The position numbers and the translations under genes are program-made. A stretch of 64,000 bases of DNA, taken from contig DKPQ01000002.1 of assembly GCA_002471275.1 (NCBI GenBank), forward strand, positions 62,001-126,000, in the 5' to 3' direction. Below, piece after piece: positions 1 to 7,020 of the stretch. Each line of letters starts with the position of its first letter. Position 1 is the stretch's first letter. The notes below the pieces were generated by a model. The model ran no database searches. It saw only the letters and a list, made by a program, of their open reading frames with translations, and was not told the origin of the DNA. The stretch is from Flammeovirgaceae bacterium UBA7330 (GTDB lineage: Bacteria; Bacteroidota; Bacteroidia; Cytophagales; Cyclobacteriaceae).

Positions 1-372
1 ACAGATTGTCGTATAGCTGTTTTGCAACATTTTATGAAGACAGATCATGCCTTATCACAGGGTGATCTGGAAGCAAATTATTCTGAATTTGACAGGGTCA
101 CACTTTACCGGACTTTACAAAATTTTCTTGAAAAAGGAATCTTGCACAGGATACCGGATGATTCAGGCTTTGCCTCTTATGGTTTATGTTTTGAGACCTG
201 TACCCCGGATGGTCATCATCATGATCATCTGCATTTCAAATGTTCAGATTGCGGCCATATTCAATGTCTTGAAAAGACCAGCGTTCCCAAAATAAAACTC
301 CCCAAACAATTTCAGGTAGATCATATTGACCTGATCATCGAAGGAACCTGTATCAACTGTCAGCATGCATAA
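1..372 (+). CDS. Fur-family metal-responsive repressor, 5' end missing
   Basis: The reading frame is open from base 1, so the gene starts left of the window. A TTG at 22 is the first in-window start-like codon, but the residues before it (TDCRIAVL) match helix 1 of the Fur DNA-binding domain. A winged-helix part (FDRVTLYRTLQNF) is followed by a His-rich metal site (GHHHDHLHFKCSDCG) and two CxxC pairs (CSDC and CINC) for the structural zinc of Fur, Zur and PerR proteins. The stop overlaps the start of the TonB receptor gene, so the two are probably co-transcribed. The His-rich receptor next door favours zinc (Zur-like) over iron, but that is inference. The family is certain; the metal is not. 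Confidence 0.9.
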   Translation, partial: TDCRIAVLQHFMKTDHALSQGDLEANYSEFDRVTLYRTLQNFLEKGILHRIPDDSGFASYGLCFETCTPDGHHHDHLHFKCSDCGHIQCLEKTSVPKIKLPKQFQVDHIDLIIEGTCINCQHA

Positions 373-2767
373 ATTATTTGTAGTCGTCTTACTGGGTTTG
401 ACCTGTTTATCAATCGCCCGGGGACAAACAAAGTGTGATAAAACAATATCCGGAAAGGTATTGGACATATCTTCCAACGAACCATTGCCCTATGTCTCGG
501 TTCGGGTCACTGAAACCAATACCGGAGTGGTTACTGACGGAGAAGGCCATTTCAGTATTTCCAATTTGTGCGAAGATGAAATACACCTGGAGTTCACGTA
601 TGTCGGGTATAAGAAGGTAGTTCATCACCATGATTTTCACCATGATATACCTACTATTTTAATGGCTCAGGAACAAATAGCTCTGGAAGGTATTGTCGTA
701 GAAGGAGAGCAGCTGCGAGGAGGTACCAAAACCTTGAACCCGGAGCTTTTTCAGATCAGTGAACTGCAAAAATTTGGAAATACGGACATGTCTGGCCTCG
801 CCAATGCCATCAGTGGTCTTTCCATCGTCCATACCGGGCAGAATATACAGAAGCCAATACTCCATGGACTGTCAGGAAACCGAATCTTATTAATTCAGCA
901 GGGTATAAGGTATGAATACCAAAGCTGGGGCGACGATCATGCCCCGGGAATAGATCCTGGCAACTCTTCCTCGGTGGAGGTGATAAAGGGAGCTGGAACC
1001 GTAAAATACGGACCTGAGGCCATGGGAGGAGTGATTATTTTCAACCCTGAGACAATGAGTCTTCATGAACCACTGAAAGTAACAACCCAATTGTCCGGAC
1101 ATTCCAACGGAAAGGGTTTGGGAGGAAGGATAAGTGCCCGACAGGGGTTTGACCATTGGAGTGTCATGGTCAATGGGTCAGGTAATATCCATGGAGACCT
1201 AAAAACCCCCGATTACTTATTGACTAATACAGGAATGAAGGTTTGGAACGTGGGTACCGGGGTACTTTATCACAAGGCCAATACAGACATTGAGTTTCAT
1301 TATAGTCGTAACAACCAAAACCTGGGGATCCTGAGGGGCTCGGTCACCGGAAATCTTGATGATCTTGCTTTGGCTATGGGAGCGGAAGAACCGCTTTATA
1401 CTGCTGATTTTAATTATCAAATCAATACTCCTCGACAAGAGGTAGTCCACGATATGGCAAGCATCAAAGGGACTTATTATTTGGGGGACCATGTGTTTGA
1501 TCTTAAGTATAGCTGGCAGCTTAACCAACGAAAAGAATTTGATATTCGGAGGGGATCCAATAACGAATTGCCCTCCATTGACCTGAAGCTGGCAACACAC
1601 ACACTGGATTTCAATTGGGAACATCCACGCTGGAATGGTCTCGATGGAGAATCGGGTGTCAGCTGGTTATACCACGACAACGACAATTTACCCGGTACGA
1701 ATACCATACCTTTTCTCCCCAACTACAACGATTCGAGATTGGGTATTTATTCCATTGAATCCAGGAATTATGGCAATCAAACATTTGAATTGGGTCTGCG
1801 GTATGATGTCCAGTTTACATCTGTAAGAGGAAGGCAGATCAACAACGATCCCTATTACAACGATCTGGTGTTTCAGAATCTGACAGCTTCACTCGGCTAC
1901 AAATTAGAAATAGATGATAAACTGGGTTTCAGCACCAACCTGGGCACCTCCTGGAGAAACCCGGATGTTTCTGAATTGTATGGTTTTGGAAAACATGGGG
2001 CAATTATCCAATATGGGTTGTGGAGATATGAAGACTCCGGAGAATCAGATATCAGCACGTCCACCATTTTGGATGAATCATCAAAACCGGTAAATAATGA
2101 GGTAGGGTATAAATGGATCAATCAGCTCAAATGGAGCGGAAATCGATCAGACTGGATCATTAACGGGTATGTGCATCTGATCAGGAATTACATATTTGCC
2201 ACACCGAGGGGCATTACTACTACTACAAGGGGAGCATTTCCATACTTCATTTATCGTCAGACTGATGCTTTAATCACCGGGTTAGATGCAGAACTGAGCT
2301 ACCTGATAAGTAAAGACATGACACTCACTTCCAACGCATCATTCGTCTATGCCCGGGATATTAAATATCAAAACTATTTTGTTGAGATACCCCCGCTGAA
2401 TATTCACAGTCAATTGAAACGAACGATTCACGGAAAGTTTCTCGATCATCACATAGCGCTTGACCTTTCCTACGCATTCCAAAAGAGCTTTATTCCTGAA
2501 GTAATAACTCCCCAGGAGATACTGGACTCCTATGCCAATGGCGAACCGCTGTTTGAAAATTCAGATCAAATATTTGACTTCATGGCAGCACCGCCGGGCT
2601 ATCTGCTGGTTGACCTGGGGTGGGAGGCATCCTGGAAAAAGTATTCATTGAGTCTGAAAGCTGAGAATCTTTTGAACAATACTTATCGTGTATATACAGA
2701 CCGTATCAGGTACTTTGCTGCGGATACGGGCATCAATTTTATTGTTGCTCTTAAATATTCGCTGTAA
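365..2767 (+). CDS. TonB-dependent outer-membrane receptor, probably for metal uptake
   Basis: An 800-residue outer-membrane receptor. A signal peptide ends near residue 20 (SIARGQ). A carboxypeptidase-like regulatory domain follows (ISGKVLDISSNEPLPYVSV, about 28-110), then a plug (about 125-230, with LHGLSGNRILLIQQGI and VIKGAGTVKYG) and a 22-strand type barrel ending in aromatic-rich strands. The regulatory domain carries a His cluster (VVHHHDFHHD) that could bind a divalent metal. The ATG at 365 lies inside the last codons of the Fur-family gene (8-bp overlap), which ties the receptor to a metalloregulator. It probably takes up a metal or metal complex using TonB energy. The substrate cannot be read from sequence. 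The barrel resembles the zinc/copper and siderophore receptor group rather than SusC. Confidence 0.9.
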   Translation: MHKLFVVVLLGLTCLSIARGQTKCDKTISGKVLDISSNEPLPYVSVRVTETNTGVVTDGEGHFSISNLCEDEIHLEFTYVGYKKVVHHHDFHHDIPTILMAQEQIALEGIVVEGEQLRGGTKTLNPELFQISELQKFGNTDMSGLANAISGLSIVHTGQNIQKPILHGLSGNRILLIQQGIRYEYQSWGDDHAPGIDPGNSSSVEVIKGAGTVKYGPEAMGGVIIFNPETMSLHEPLKVTTQLSGHSNGKGLGGRISARQGFDHWSVMVNGSGNIHGDLKTPDYLLTNTGMKVWNVGTGVLYHKANTDIEFHYSRNNQNLGILRGSVTGNLDDLALAMGAEEPLYTADFNYQINTPRQEVVHDMASIKGTYYLGDHVFDLKYSWQLNQRKEFDIRRGSNNELPSIDLKLATHTLDFNWEHPRWNGLDGESGVSWLYHDNDNLPGTNTIPFLPNYNDSRLGIYSIESRNYGNQTFELGLRYDVQFTSVRGRQINNDPYYNDLVFQNLTASLGYKLEIDDKLGFSTNLGTSWRNPDVSELYGFGKHGAIIQYGLWRYEDSGESDISTSTILDESSKPVNNEVGYKWINQLKWSGNRSDWIINGYVHLIRNYIFATPRGITTTTRGAFPYFIYRQTDALITGLDAELSYLISKDMTLTSNASFVYARDIKYQNYFVEIPPLNIHSQLKRTIHGKFLDHHIALDLSYAFQKSFIPEVITPQEILDSYANGEPLFENSDQIFDFMAAPPGYLLVDLGWEASWKKYSLSLKAENLLNNTYRVYTDRIRYFAADTGINFIVALKYSL

Positions 2768-2771
2768 TATT

Positions 2772-2786
2772 TGCAACAATGTTGCA
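2772..2786. promoter_or_regulatory. Perfect 7-1-7 palindrome, candidate Fur-family operator
   Basis: TGCAACA-A-TGTTGCA is an exact inverted repeat of two 7-mers around one base, the geometry known for Fur, Zur and PerR boxes. It lies between the receptor stop and the lipoprotein start (2838). A second palindrome, TATTGCAATA, follows at 2797-2806. The likely ligand is the regulator encoded at the left edge; this is inference. Confidence 0.5.
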
Positions 2787-2837
2787 TTTACGATACTATT
2801 GCAATACAATAAATTTATAGAAAACGTATATCAAGCC

Positions 2838-3419
2838 ATGCTTTTAAGAAACCTGTTTTATTTAGTAATACTTGTATTGATTGCTTTTGTATCGTGCAAT
2901 GATGAAGAACTACCACCGATTGAGAATGAAGAGGAGGTCATCACAGATGTGGATTTGATTTTTAGTCCTGTTGACGGAAGTACACCTTTGACATTTGGAG
3001 CTAATGATCCTGATGGGGAAGGCCCGGAGGACATGGTGACGGACCCTATTGTGTTGGGTGCTGAAACCAGCTACCAATTATTTATCAAAGTAAGAAATGA
3101 CATTGACAATGTAGACCTGACTGAAGAAATCAAGGAAGAAGGAGCAGAGCACATGTTTTTCTTTGGCTTTTCCGATGAGCTGTTTGATCAACCGGAAGGT
3201 AATGGCAACATTGATTCCAGAGCAGATCAGGTAAATTATATCGATGAGGATGAAAATGGTTTACCTATCGGTCTGATCACCGGTTGGCAAACCAGTACAG
3301 GAGGATCAGGAACCTTGAGAGTTGTACTGAAGCATCAACCAGATGTGAAAACAGCTACAAGCGGGACCGATGTTGGGAGCACAGATATCGATTTGACTTT
3401 TGATGTAACTGTAGAGTAA
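2838..3419 (+). CDS. Small acidic lipoprotein of the metal-uptake locus
   Basis: A 193-residue lipoprotein. The signal sequence MLLRNLFYLVILVLIAFVSC ends in a lipobox with Cys20, followed by a very acidic stretch (NDEELPPIENEEE). The rest looks like a beta-rich domain, with EEGAEHMFFFGF and a C-terminal motif LRVVLKHQPD then STDIDLTFDVTVE. I know similar short lipoproteins next to TonB receptors in Bacteroidota, sometimes labelled type 1 periplasmic binding fold, but no function is established to my knowledge. The ATG at 2838 is chosen because a longer in-frame extension from 2688 would overlap the receptor gene and hide the signal peptide. The upstream palindrome suggests metal-dependent control. 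It may be a surface or periplasmic metal-binding partner of the receptor. Confidence 0.7.
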   Translation: MLLRNLFYLVILVLIAFVSCNDEELPPIENEEEVITDVDLIFSPVDGSTPLTFGANDPDGEGPEDMVTDPIVLGAETSYQLFIKVRNDIDNVDLTEEIKEEGAEHMFFFGFSDELFDQPEGNGNIDSRADQVNYIDEDENGLPIGLITGWQTSTGGSGTLRVVLKHQPDVKTATSGTDVGSTDIDLTFDVTVE

Positions 3420-3420
3420 A

Positions 3421-4275
3421 TTAATATACCAACCGGACGGCTCCACTGAGTATTTCAGCCTGGAGCTTGTCCATGGTTCCTATATATTCTCCATCTACCT
3501 GAAAATCGGTGGGTTCTTTAAGTTGTATAGATGCCTGTTTCGCAGAAGTAATTTTAAACGGAGAAAATTCAAATGTACGTTCATCAACCACATGTCTCAG
3601 GTAATCCTCAAAACTGATGTGTTGCAGACTACAGACCTCAAACTTACCATCATCCACTCTTCCATTGGGATTTACCTCTATTCCAGTACCGTATTGCCGG
3701 GCATTGGCCAGAATAACGAAATTTGATTCCATTTGATGGGTTTCGTTCCCCACCTTCATTTGAAAGGAGTTGATATTCATCAGGTTTGGTAGTTCTTTCA
3801 ATCCGCTAATGGCATACCCCAAAAAGCCACGATGGTCATCGTTCTGGTATCGTCTTACCAGTGAAGCATTTAGGCCAAAGTCAGCCATGTGCAGCACATG
3901 CCATCGTTTATTGACTTCAATGATGTCAAATGGTTTTCCTTCTCCTTTTATCGCTTTTTCCAAAGCCTTGTCAAAATATGTCGGGATTGACAACTCCCTG
4001 GCGAGTCCATTTGCTGAACCTGCCGGAATGATCCCCAGGGGAATGTCACTGTAGTGCATGCTGTTAGCCACAAGTGCAATCGTGCCATCACCTCCAGCTA
4101 CCACCACCCTTTGATAAGTGTTTGATTTGATCTTTTCTGAGACCTTTTTATCATCTTCTTTTCCGGTTGTCAGAAAGATTTCTGCCTCAGGATACGATCT
4201 CCTGATCAGGTCTTTTAAATCATTCTTATCCTCTCCTCCGGAGACCGGATTGATAACAAATAGAGTCTCAGTCAT
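3421..4275 (-). CDS. Diacylglycerol/lipid kinase family protein (YegS-like)
   Basis: A 284-residue cytoplasmic lipid kinase of the DAGK catalytic family. It opens with the nucleotide-binding start FVINPVSGG and has the signature GGDGT at residues 61-65, followed by the LGIIPAGSANGLARELSIP segment typical of YegS/LCB5/DgkB proteins. It should phosphorylate a lipid alcohol such as diacylglycerol with ATP. The C-terminal part is the usual beta-sandwich (DFQVDGEYIG). The length is normal for the family. It converges tail to tail with the lipoprotein gene, with one base between stops, so the two cannot share regulation. The natural lipid substrate is not predictable. Confidence 0.9.
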   Translation of the reverse strand: MTETLFVINPVSGGEDKNDLKDLIRRSYPEAEIFLTTGKEDDKKVSEKIKSNTYQRVVVAGGDGTIALVANSMHYSDIPLGIIPAGSANGLARELSIPTYFDKALEKAIKGEGKPFDIIEVNKRWHVLHMADFGLNASLVRRYQNDDHRGFLGYAISGLKELPNLMNINSFQMKVGNETHQMESNFVILANARQYGTGIEVNPNGRVDDGKFEVCSLQHISFEDYLRHVVDERTFEFSPFKITSAKQASIQLKEPTDFQVDGEYIGTMDKLQAEILSGAVRLVY

Positions 4276-4372
4276 GTTTCTTTAATGTTTAACTTCGATC
4301 AAAGATATTAAAGGAAAAAGGGAGCATTTTGTTTTCGGTTTGAGCGGAAACTATGCTACACGATGAATTTCG

Positions 4373-5287
4373 ATGACTGCAAGACGAGTTACATCCGGAT
4401 GTGAGATCAAGCTATACAGGCCTTTTGGCTCATCAAAGCAGGCATATATTTTCGGACATGTCTTCAAAAAACAAAAATTAAAAAGAGAACGAGTCTCGAA
4501 TAATATCCTAAAGAATGCCTGGGAAATGATGAAACGCTACAGGGTGTCTGTTGCATCATATCAACGGTTAAATGTTTCAGTAGAAGATCAGATCTACCAG
4601 ATCAAAACGGATAACAAGGGATTCTTTTTATTGTCTTTTGATCCCCCGAAGACATCAGGGGTGATTACCTGTAAGGCTTCACTGGCAGAGGATCCAATAT
4701 CAGCGGTCACGGGTGAGTTGAAACTCGAAAAACCACAGGAAATTATTGTTTCAGATATTGATGATACCATACTGATATCCCACTCAACGAGTCTATTCAA
4801 AAAAGTATATACCCTCCTCAGTAGAAATTTTGAAAGAAGGAAACCCTTTGCCGGGGTTCAGGCATTTTATCATCAGTTAGATTCAAAATCACCTAATCAG
4901 CTTTTTTTTTATGTAAGCAGCAGCGAGTGGAATCTTTATGACTTCATTGTCAATTTTTGCCGGCACCACAATTTTCCAGAGGGCAAATTCCTTTTGAATG
5001 ATATAAAGATCGGGTTGGGGCAGGTGATCAAATCAGGTGGAGGATCTCACAAGCATAAATATGAAAAGATCCGAATGATCAGGGAGACATATCCTGCGGC
5101 AAAACTCACATTGATAGGGGATAGCGGCCAGAAAGATGCAGAGATTTACGAGAAAATTGCATTGGAAGCTCCTGATCGTATCAATGAGATTTATATTCGC
5201 GACCTGCACAAACACAAACAAAAGCGTCTTATCAGTATACAAAAAAGGCTTGCGGACAAAGACATTTCAATGAACTTATTCAAATAA
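4373..5287 (+). CDS. App1-like phosphatidate phosphatase family protein (DUF2183)
   Basis: A 304-residue protein whose C-terminal two thirds match the App1 catalytic domain of the HAD superfamily. It has the nucleophile motif DIDDT near residue 129, a YVSSSEWNLYDF segment and a late acidic motif (LIGDSGQKDAEIY) for the metal site. The N-terminal part looks like a beta-sandwich. Yeast App1 dephosphorylates phosphatidate; bacterial members are less well known. It diverges from the lipid kinase gene, and the pair could interconvert a phospholipid intermediate, which is inference. The next gene starts 6 bases after the stop, so they probably form a two-gene unit. The ATG at 4373 is the most upstream start; weaker internal starts exist. 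Confidence 0.85.
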   Translation: MTARRVTSGCEIKLYRPFGSSKQAYIFGHVFKKQKLKRERVSNNILKNAWEMMKRYRVSVASYQRLNVSVEDQIYQIKTDNKGFFLLSFDPPKTSGVITCKASLAEDPISAVTGELKLEKPQEIIVSDIDDTILISHSTSLFKKVYTLLSRNFERRKPFAGVQAFYHQLDSKSPNQLFFYVSSSEWNLYDFIVNFCRHHNFPEGKFLLNDIKIGLGQVIKSGGGSHKHKYEKIRMIRETYPAAKLTLIGDSGQKDAEIYEKIALEAPDRINEIYIRDLHKHKQKRLISIQKRLADKDISMNLFK

Positions 5288-5293
5288 CCCATT

Positions 5294-6307
5294 ATGAAAG
5301 CATATCTCCTTACGAAGACGGGAAAACCAGAAGTTTTGAAGATCTCCAATATAGACAAACCTACACCACGAGAGGATGAGGTACTGATCAGGAGCGAGGC
5401 CATTGGAATCAACTATGCTGAGATCCTTTCCAGAAAAGGTCAGTATCAGTGGGCGCCGGACAAGCCTTACATCCCGGGTATGGAGGCCTATGGCGAGGTC
5501 ATTGCACTGGGAAGTAAGGTGACTACCCATAAGGTGGGTGACAAAGTGATTTGCGGAGGGCAGTTTGGCTCTTATGGTGAATTTTTCTGTACCAAAGAGT
5601 GGTTGGCATTCCCAGGTATACAGGGTTTTAGTGCAGAAGAGAATGCCGCTTTACTGGTCAACTTTATGACAGCCTGGGTGGCACTTGTAAAACTTGGGAG
5701 GTTGAATGAGGGTGAACAAATACTGATACATGCAGGGGCCGGGGGAGTAGGTTCGGCAGCCATCAAACTGGGCAATGCCATGGGCTGTAAAGTATATGCC
5801 ACTGCAGGATCTGATGAGAAAGTGAAATTGATGAAGGAGCTGGGCGCAGATATCCCAATCAACTACAGGACACAGGATTTCGTAAAAGTCTTAAATGGTC
5901 ATGGTGTGGAATCTGTTGATTTTGTTTTGGAAGTAGTAGGCGGTGAGGTATTCAAAAAGAGCATAAACCTTTTACACCCGTTTGGTAGACTTGTTGTGGC
6001 TGGTTATGCAAGCATTCCTTATAAAAAATGGAATCCTTTTACCTGGTGGCCAACCTGGAGAGATGCTCCTAAAGCTCAAATCATGGACATGGCCAAAAAA
6101 TCCATTGGCATATTTGCCACACATATTGGTTATCTGACAGGCAGAGAGCAGGTCGCAAAGCAGGTTGTTCGGGAAATGTATGATTTTGTAGCTGAACACA
6201 AACTTAAACCTCTGGTAGGCAAGACCTTTGCTTTCGATCAAATGGCGGAAGCACATGCTTACATGGAATCCAGGAAGTCGGTAGGGAAGATAATTGTAAA
6301 ATTTTAA
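5294..6307 (+). CDS. Zinc-free MDR-superfamily NAD(P)H:quinone oxidoreductase
   Basis: A 337-residue medium-chain dehydrogenase/reductase of the quinone-reductase group. The N-terminal GroES-like fold includes GINYAEILSRKGQY and PYIPGMEAYGEV. The Rossmann domain has the dinucleotide motif HAGAGGVGSAAIKLG. The cysteine/histidine zinc ligands of true alcohol dehydrogenases are missing, as in quinone reductases and VAT-1-like proteins. It should reduce quinones or enals with NADPH in the cytoplasm. It follows the App1-like gene by 6 bases and is probably co-transcribed. The ATG at 5294 gives a full-length family member (MKAYLLTKTGKPEVLKI). Confidence 0.9.
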   Translation: MKAYLLTKTGKPEVLKISNIDKPTPREDEVLIRSEAIGINYAEILSRKGQYQWAPDKPYIPGMEAYGEVIALGSKVTTHKVGDKVICGGQFGSYGEFFCTKEWLAFPGIQGFSAEENAALLVNFMTAWVALVKLGRLNEGEQILIHAGAGGVGSAAIKLGNAMGCKVYATAGSDEKVKLMKELGADIPINYRTQDFVKVLNGHGVESVDFVLEVVGGEVFKKSINLLHPFGRLVVAGYASIPYKKWNPFTWWPTWRDAPKAQIMDMAKKSIGIFATHIGYLTGREQVAKQVVREMYDFVAEHKLKPLVGKTFAFDQMAEAHAYMESRKSVGKIIVKF

Positions 6308-6380
6308 TAAATATTTGTATTATTAACGTTTATTGATTACTTTCGATTCCAGATCATATTAAGATCGGTGGTGGAAAATA

Positions 6381-6413
6381 GAAAGACTGCGCATGTTTTA
6401 TGTGTGGTCTTTC
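6381..6413 (+). terminator. Long hairpin downstream of the quinone reductase gene
   Basis: GAAAGACTGCGCAT and ATGTGTGGTCTTTC pair over 14 positions with three G-T wobbles around a GTTTT loop. The sequence after it is T-rich (GTGTTTTATG). It could end the upstream plus-strand transcript, or be an RNA-stability hairpin. Confidence 0.5.
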
Positions 6414-6583
6414 GTGTTTTATGAGACTATATGTAGCGTTTTGGATACAATGAGTATCATTTTACAGAATATTAAAATAATGTTAACAAAATCCTTGGAG
6501 AGCTCTTGATTTTATGAGGAATGATGGTATCTTTGTTATGATAGATAGTAAGTATATCTATTTTCCATAGCTGGTTCTTAATG

Positions 6584-6620
6584 AAGGAGGGTTACTAACG
6601 TTGCCCTCTTTCGCTTTTTA
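6584..6620 (+). terminator. Rho-independent-like terminator
   Basis: AAGGAGGG pairs with CCCTCTTT (one wobble) around a 12-base loop, followed by CGCTTTTTA. It lies between convergent genes. The T-run is on the plus strand, so it fits the plus-strand transcript best. Confidence 0.5.
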
Positions 6621-6648
6621 TAGGGTGCTGAGAAGTCAAAAGTATTGT

Positions 6649-7020
6649 TTAGGAATAAAAGCTTTTTGGCTTTTTCTTTTTGAATATCAGTTTAAAACTG
6701 TTTCCGGCAATTCCAGCCATCCCCCCCGCAAAAGCACCGATTATACCAGCAAGCAAAACAAGCATAATTTTATCCTCAAATGGGAATAACTCGATGATCC
6801 TGGATGACAGAATCGACTTAGTCTTAACATCAATCACCCAGGAGTAAGTCAACCAAACCAGACCTCCGCCCAGAAACCCACTAACAAAAGACCCTATACC
6901 TGACCCTTCGATCAGAAAGCAGATTAAAAACGAAGCCACCATTACTGTCCACCAGGGCATAATAAAACCTCCGAAATAGGTGAGTGTAGCAATGAGTATG
7001 ATTTTGATTATGAGCCTCAT
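6649..7020 (-). CDS. Small integral membrane protein of unknown function
   Basis: A 123-residue protein with about four hydrophobic helices. The first (IIKIILIATLTYFGGFIMPW) starts near the N-terminus and the last is rich in Gly and Ala (LAGIIGAFAGGMAGIAG). It ends in a Lys-rich cytoplasmic tail (KKKKPKSFYS). I recognise no family function. The start overlaps the stop of the upstream penicillin-acylase-family gene by 4 bases, so the two are translationally coupled and the membrane protein is the second gene of a two-gene operon. Confidence 0.75.
   Translation of the reverse strand: MRLIIKIILIATLTYFGGFIMPWWTVMVASFLICFLIEGSGIGSFVSGFLGGGLVWLTYSWVIDVKTKSILSSRIIELFPFEDKIMLVLLAGIIGAFAGGMAGIAGNSFKLIFKKKKPKSFYS

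Larger units (their letters stand above)
6308..6648. other. Gene-free 341-bp stretch with two hairpins
   Basis: This gap separates the plus-strand quinone reductase from the minus-strand small membrane protein. I see no convincing gene. It contains a long hairpin at 6381-6413 and a terminator-like hairpin at 6584-6620. The rest is A+T-rich and without repeats that I could find. Confidence 0.6.

Noticed and set aside
2688..2837. Upstream extension of the lipoprotein gene
   Set aside because: It overlaps the receptor gene and would place the lipobox signal inside the protein.
6515..6571. 18-codon frame resembling the start of a LytTR domain
   Set aside because: Too short, no continuation in any frame, and similarity is only by eye.
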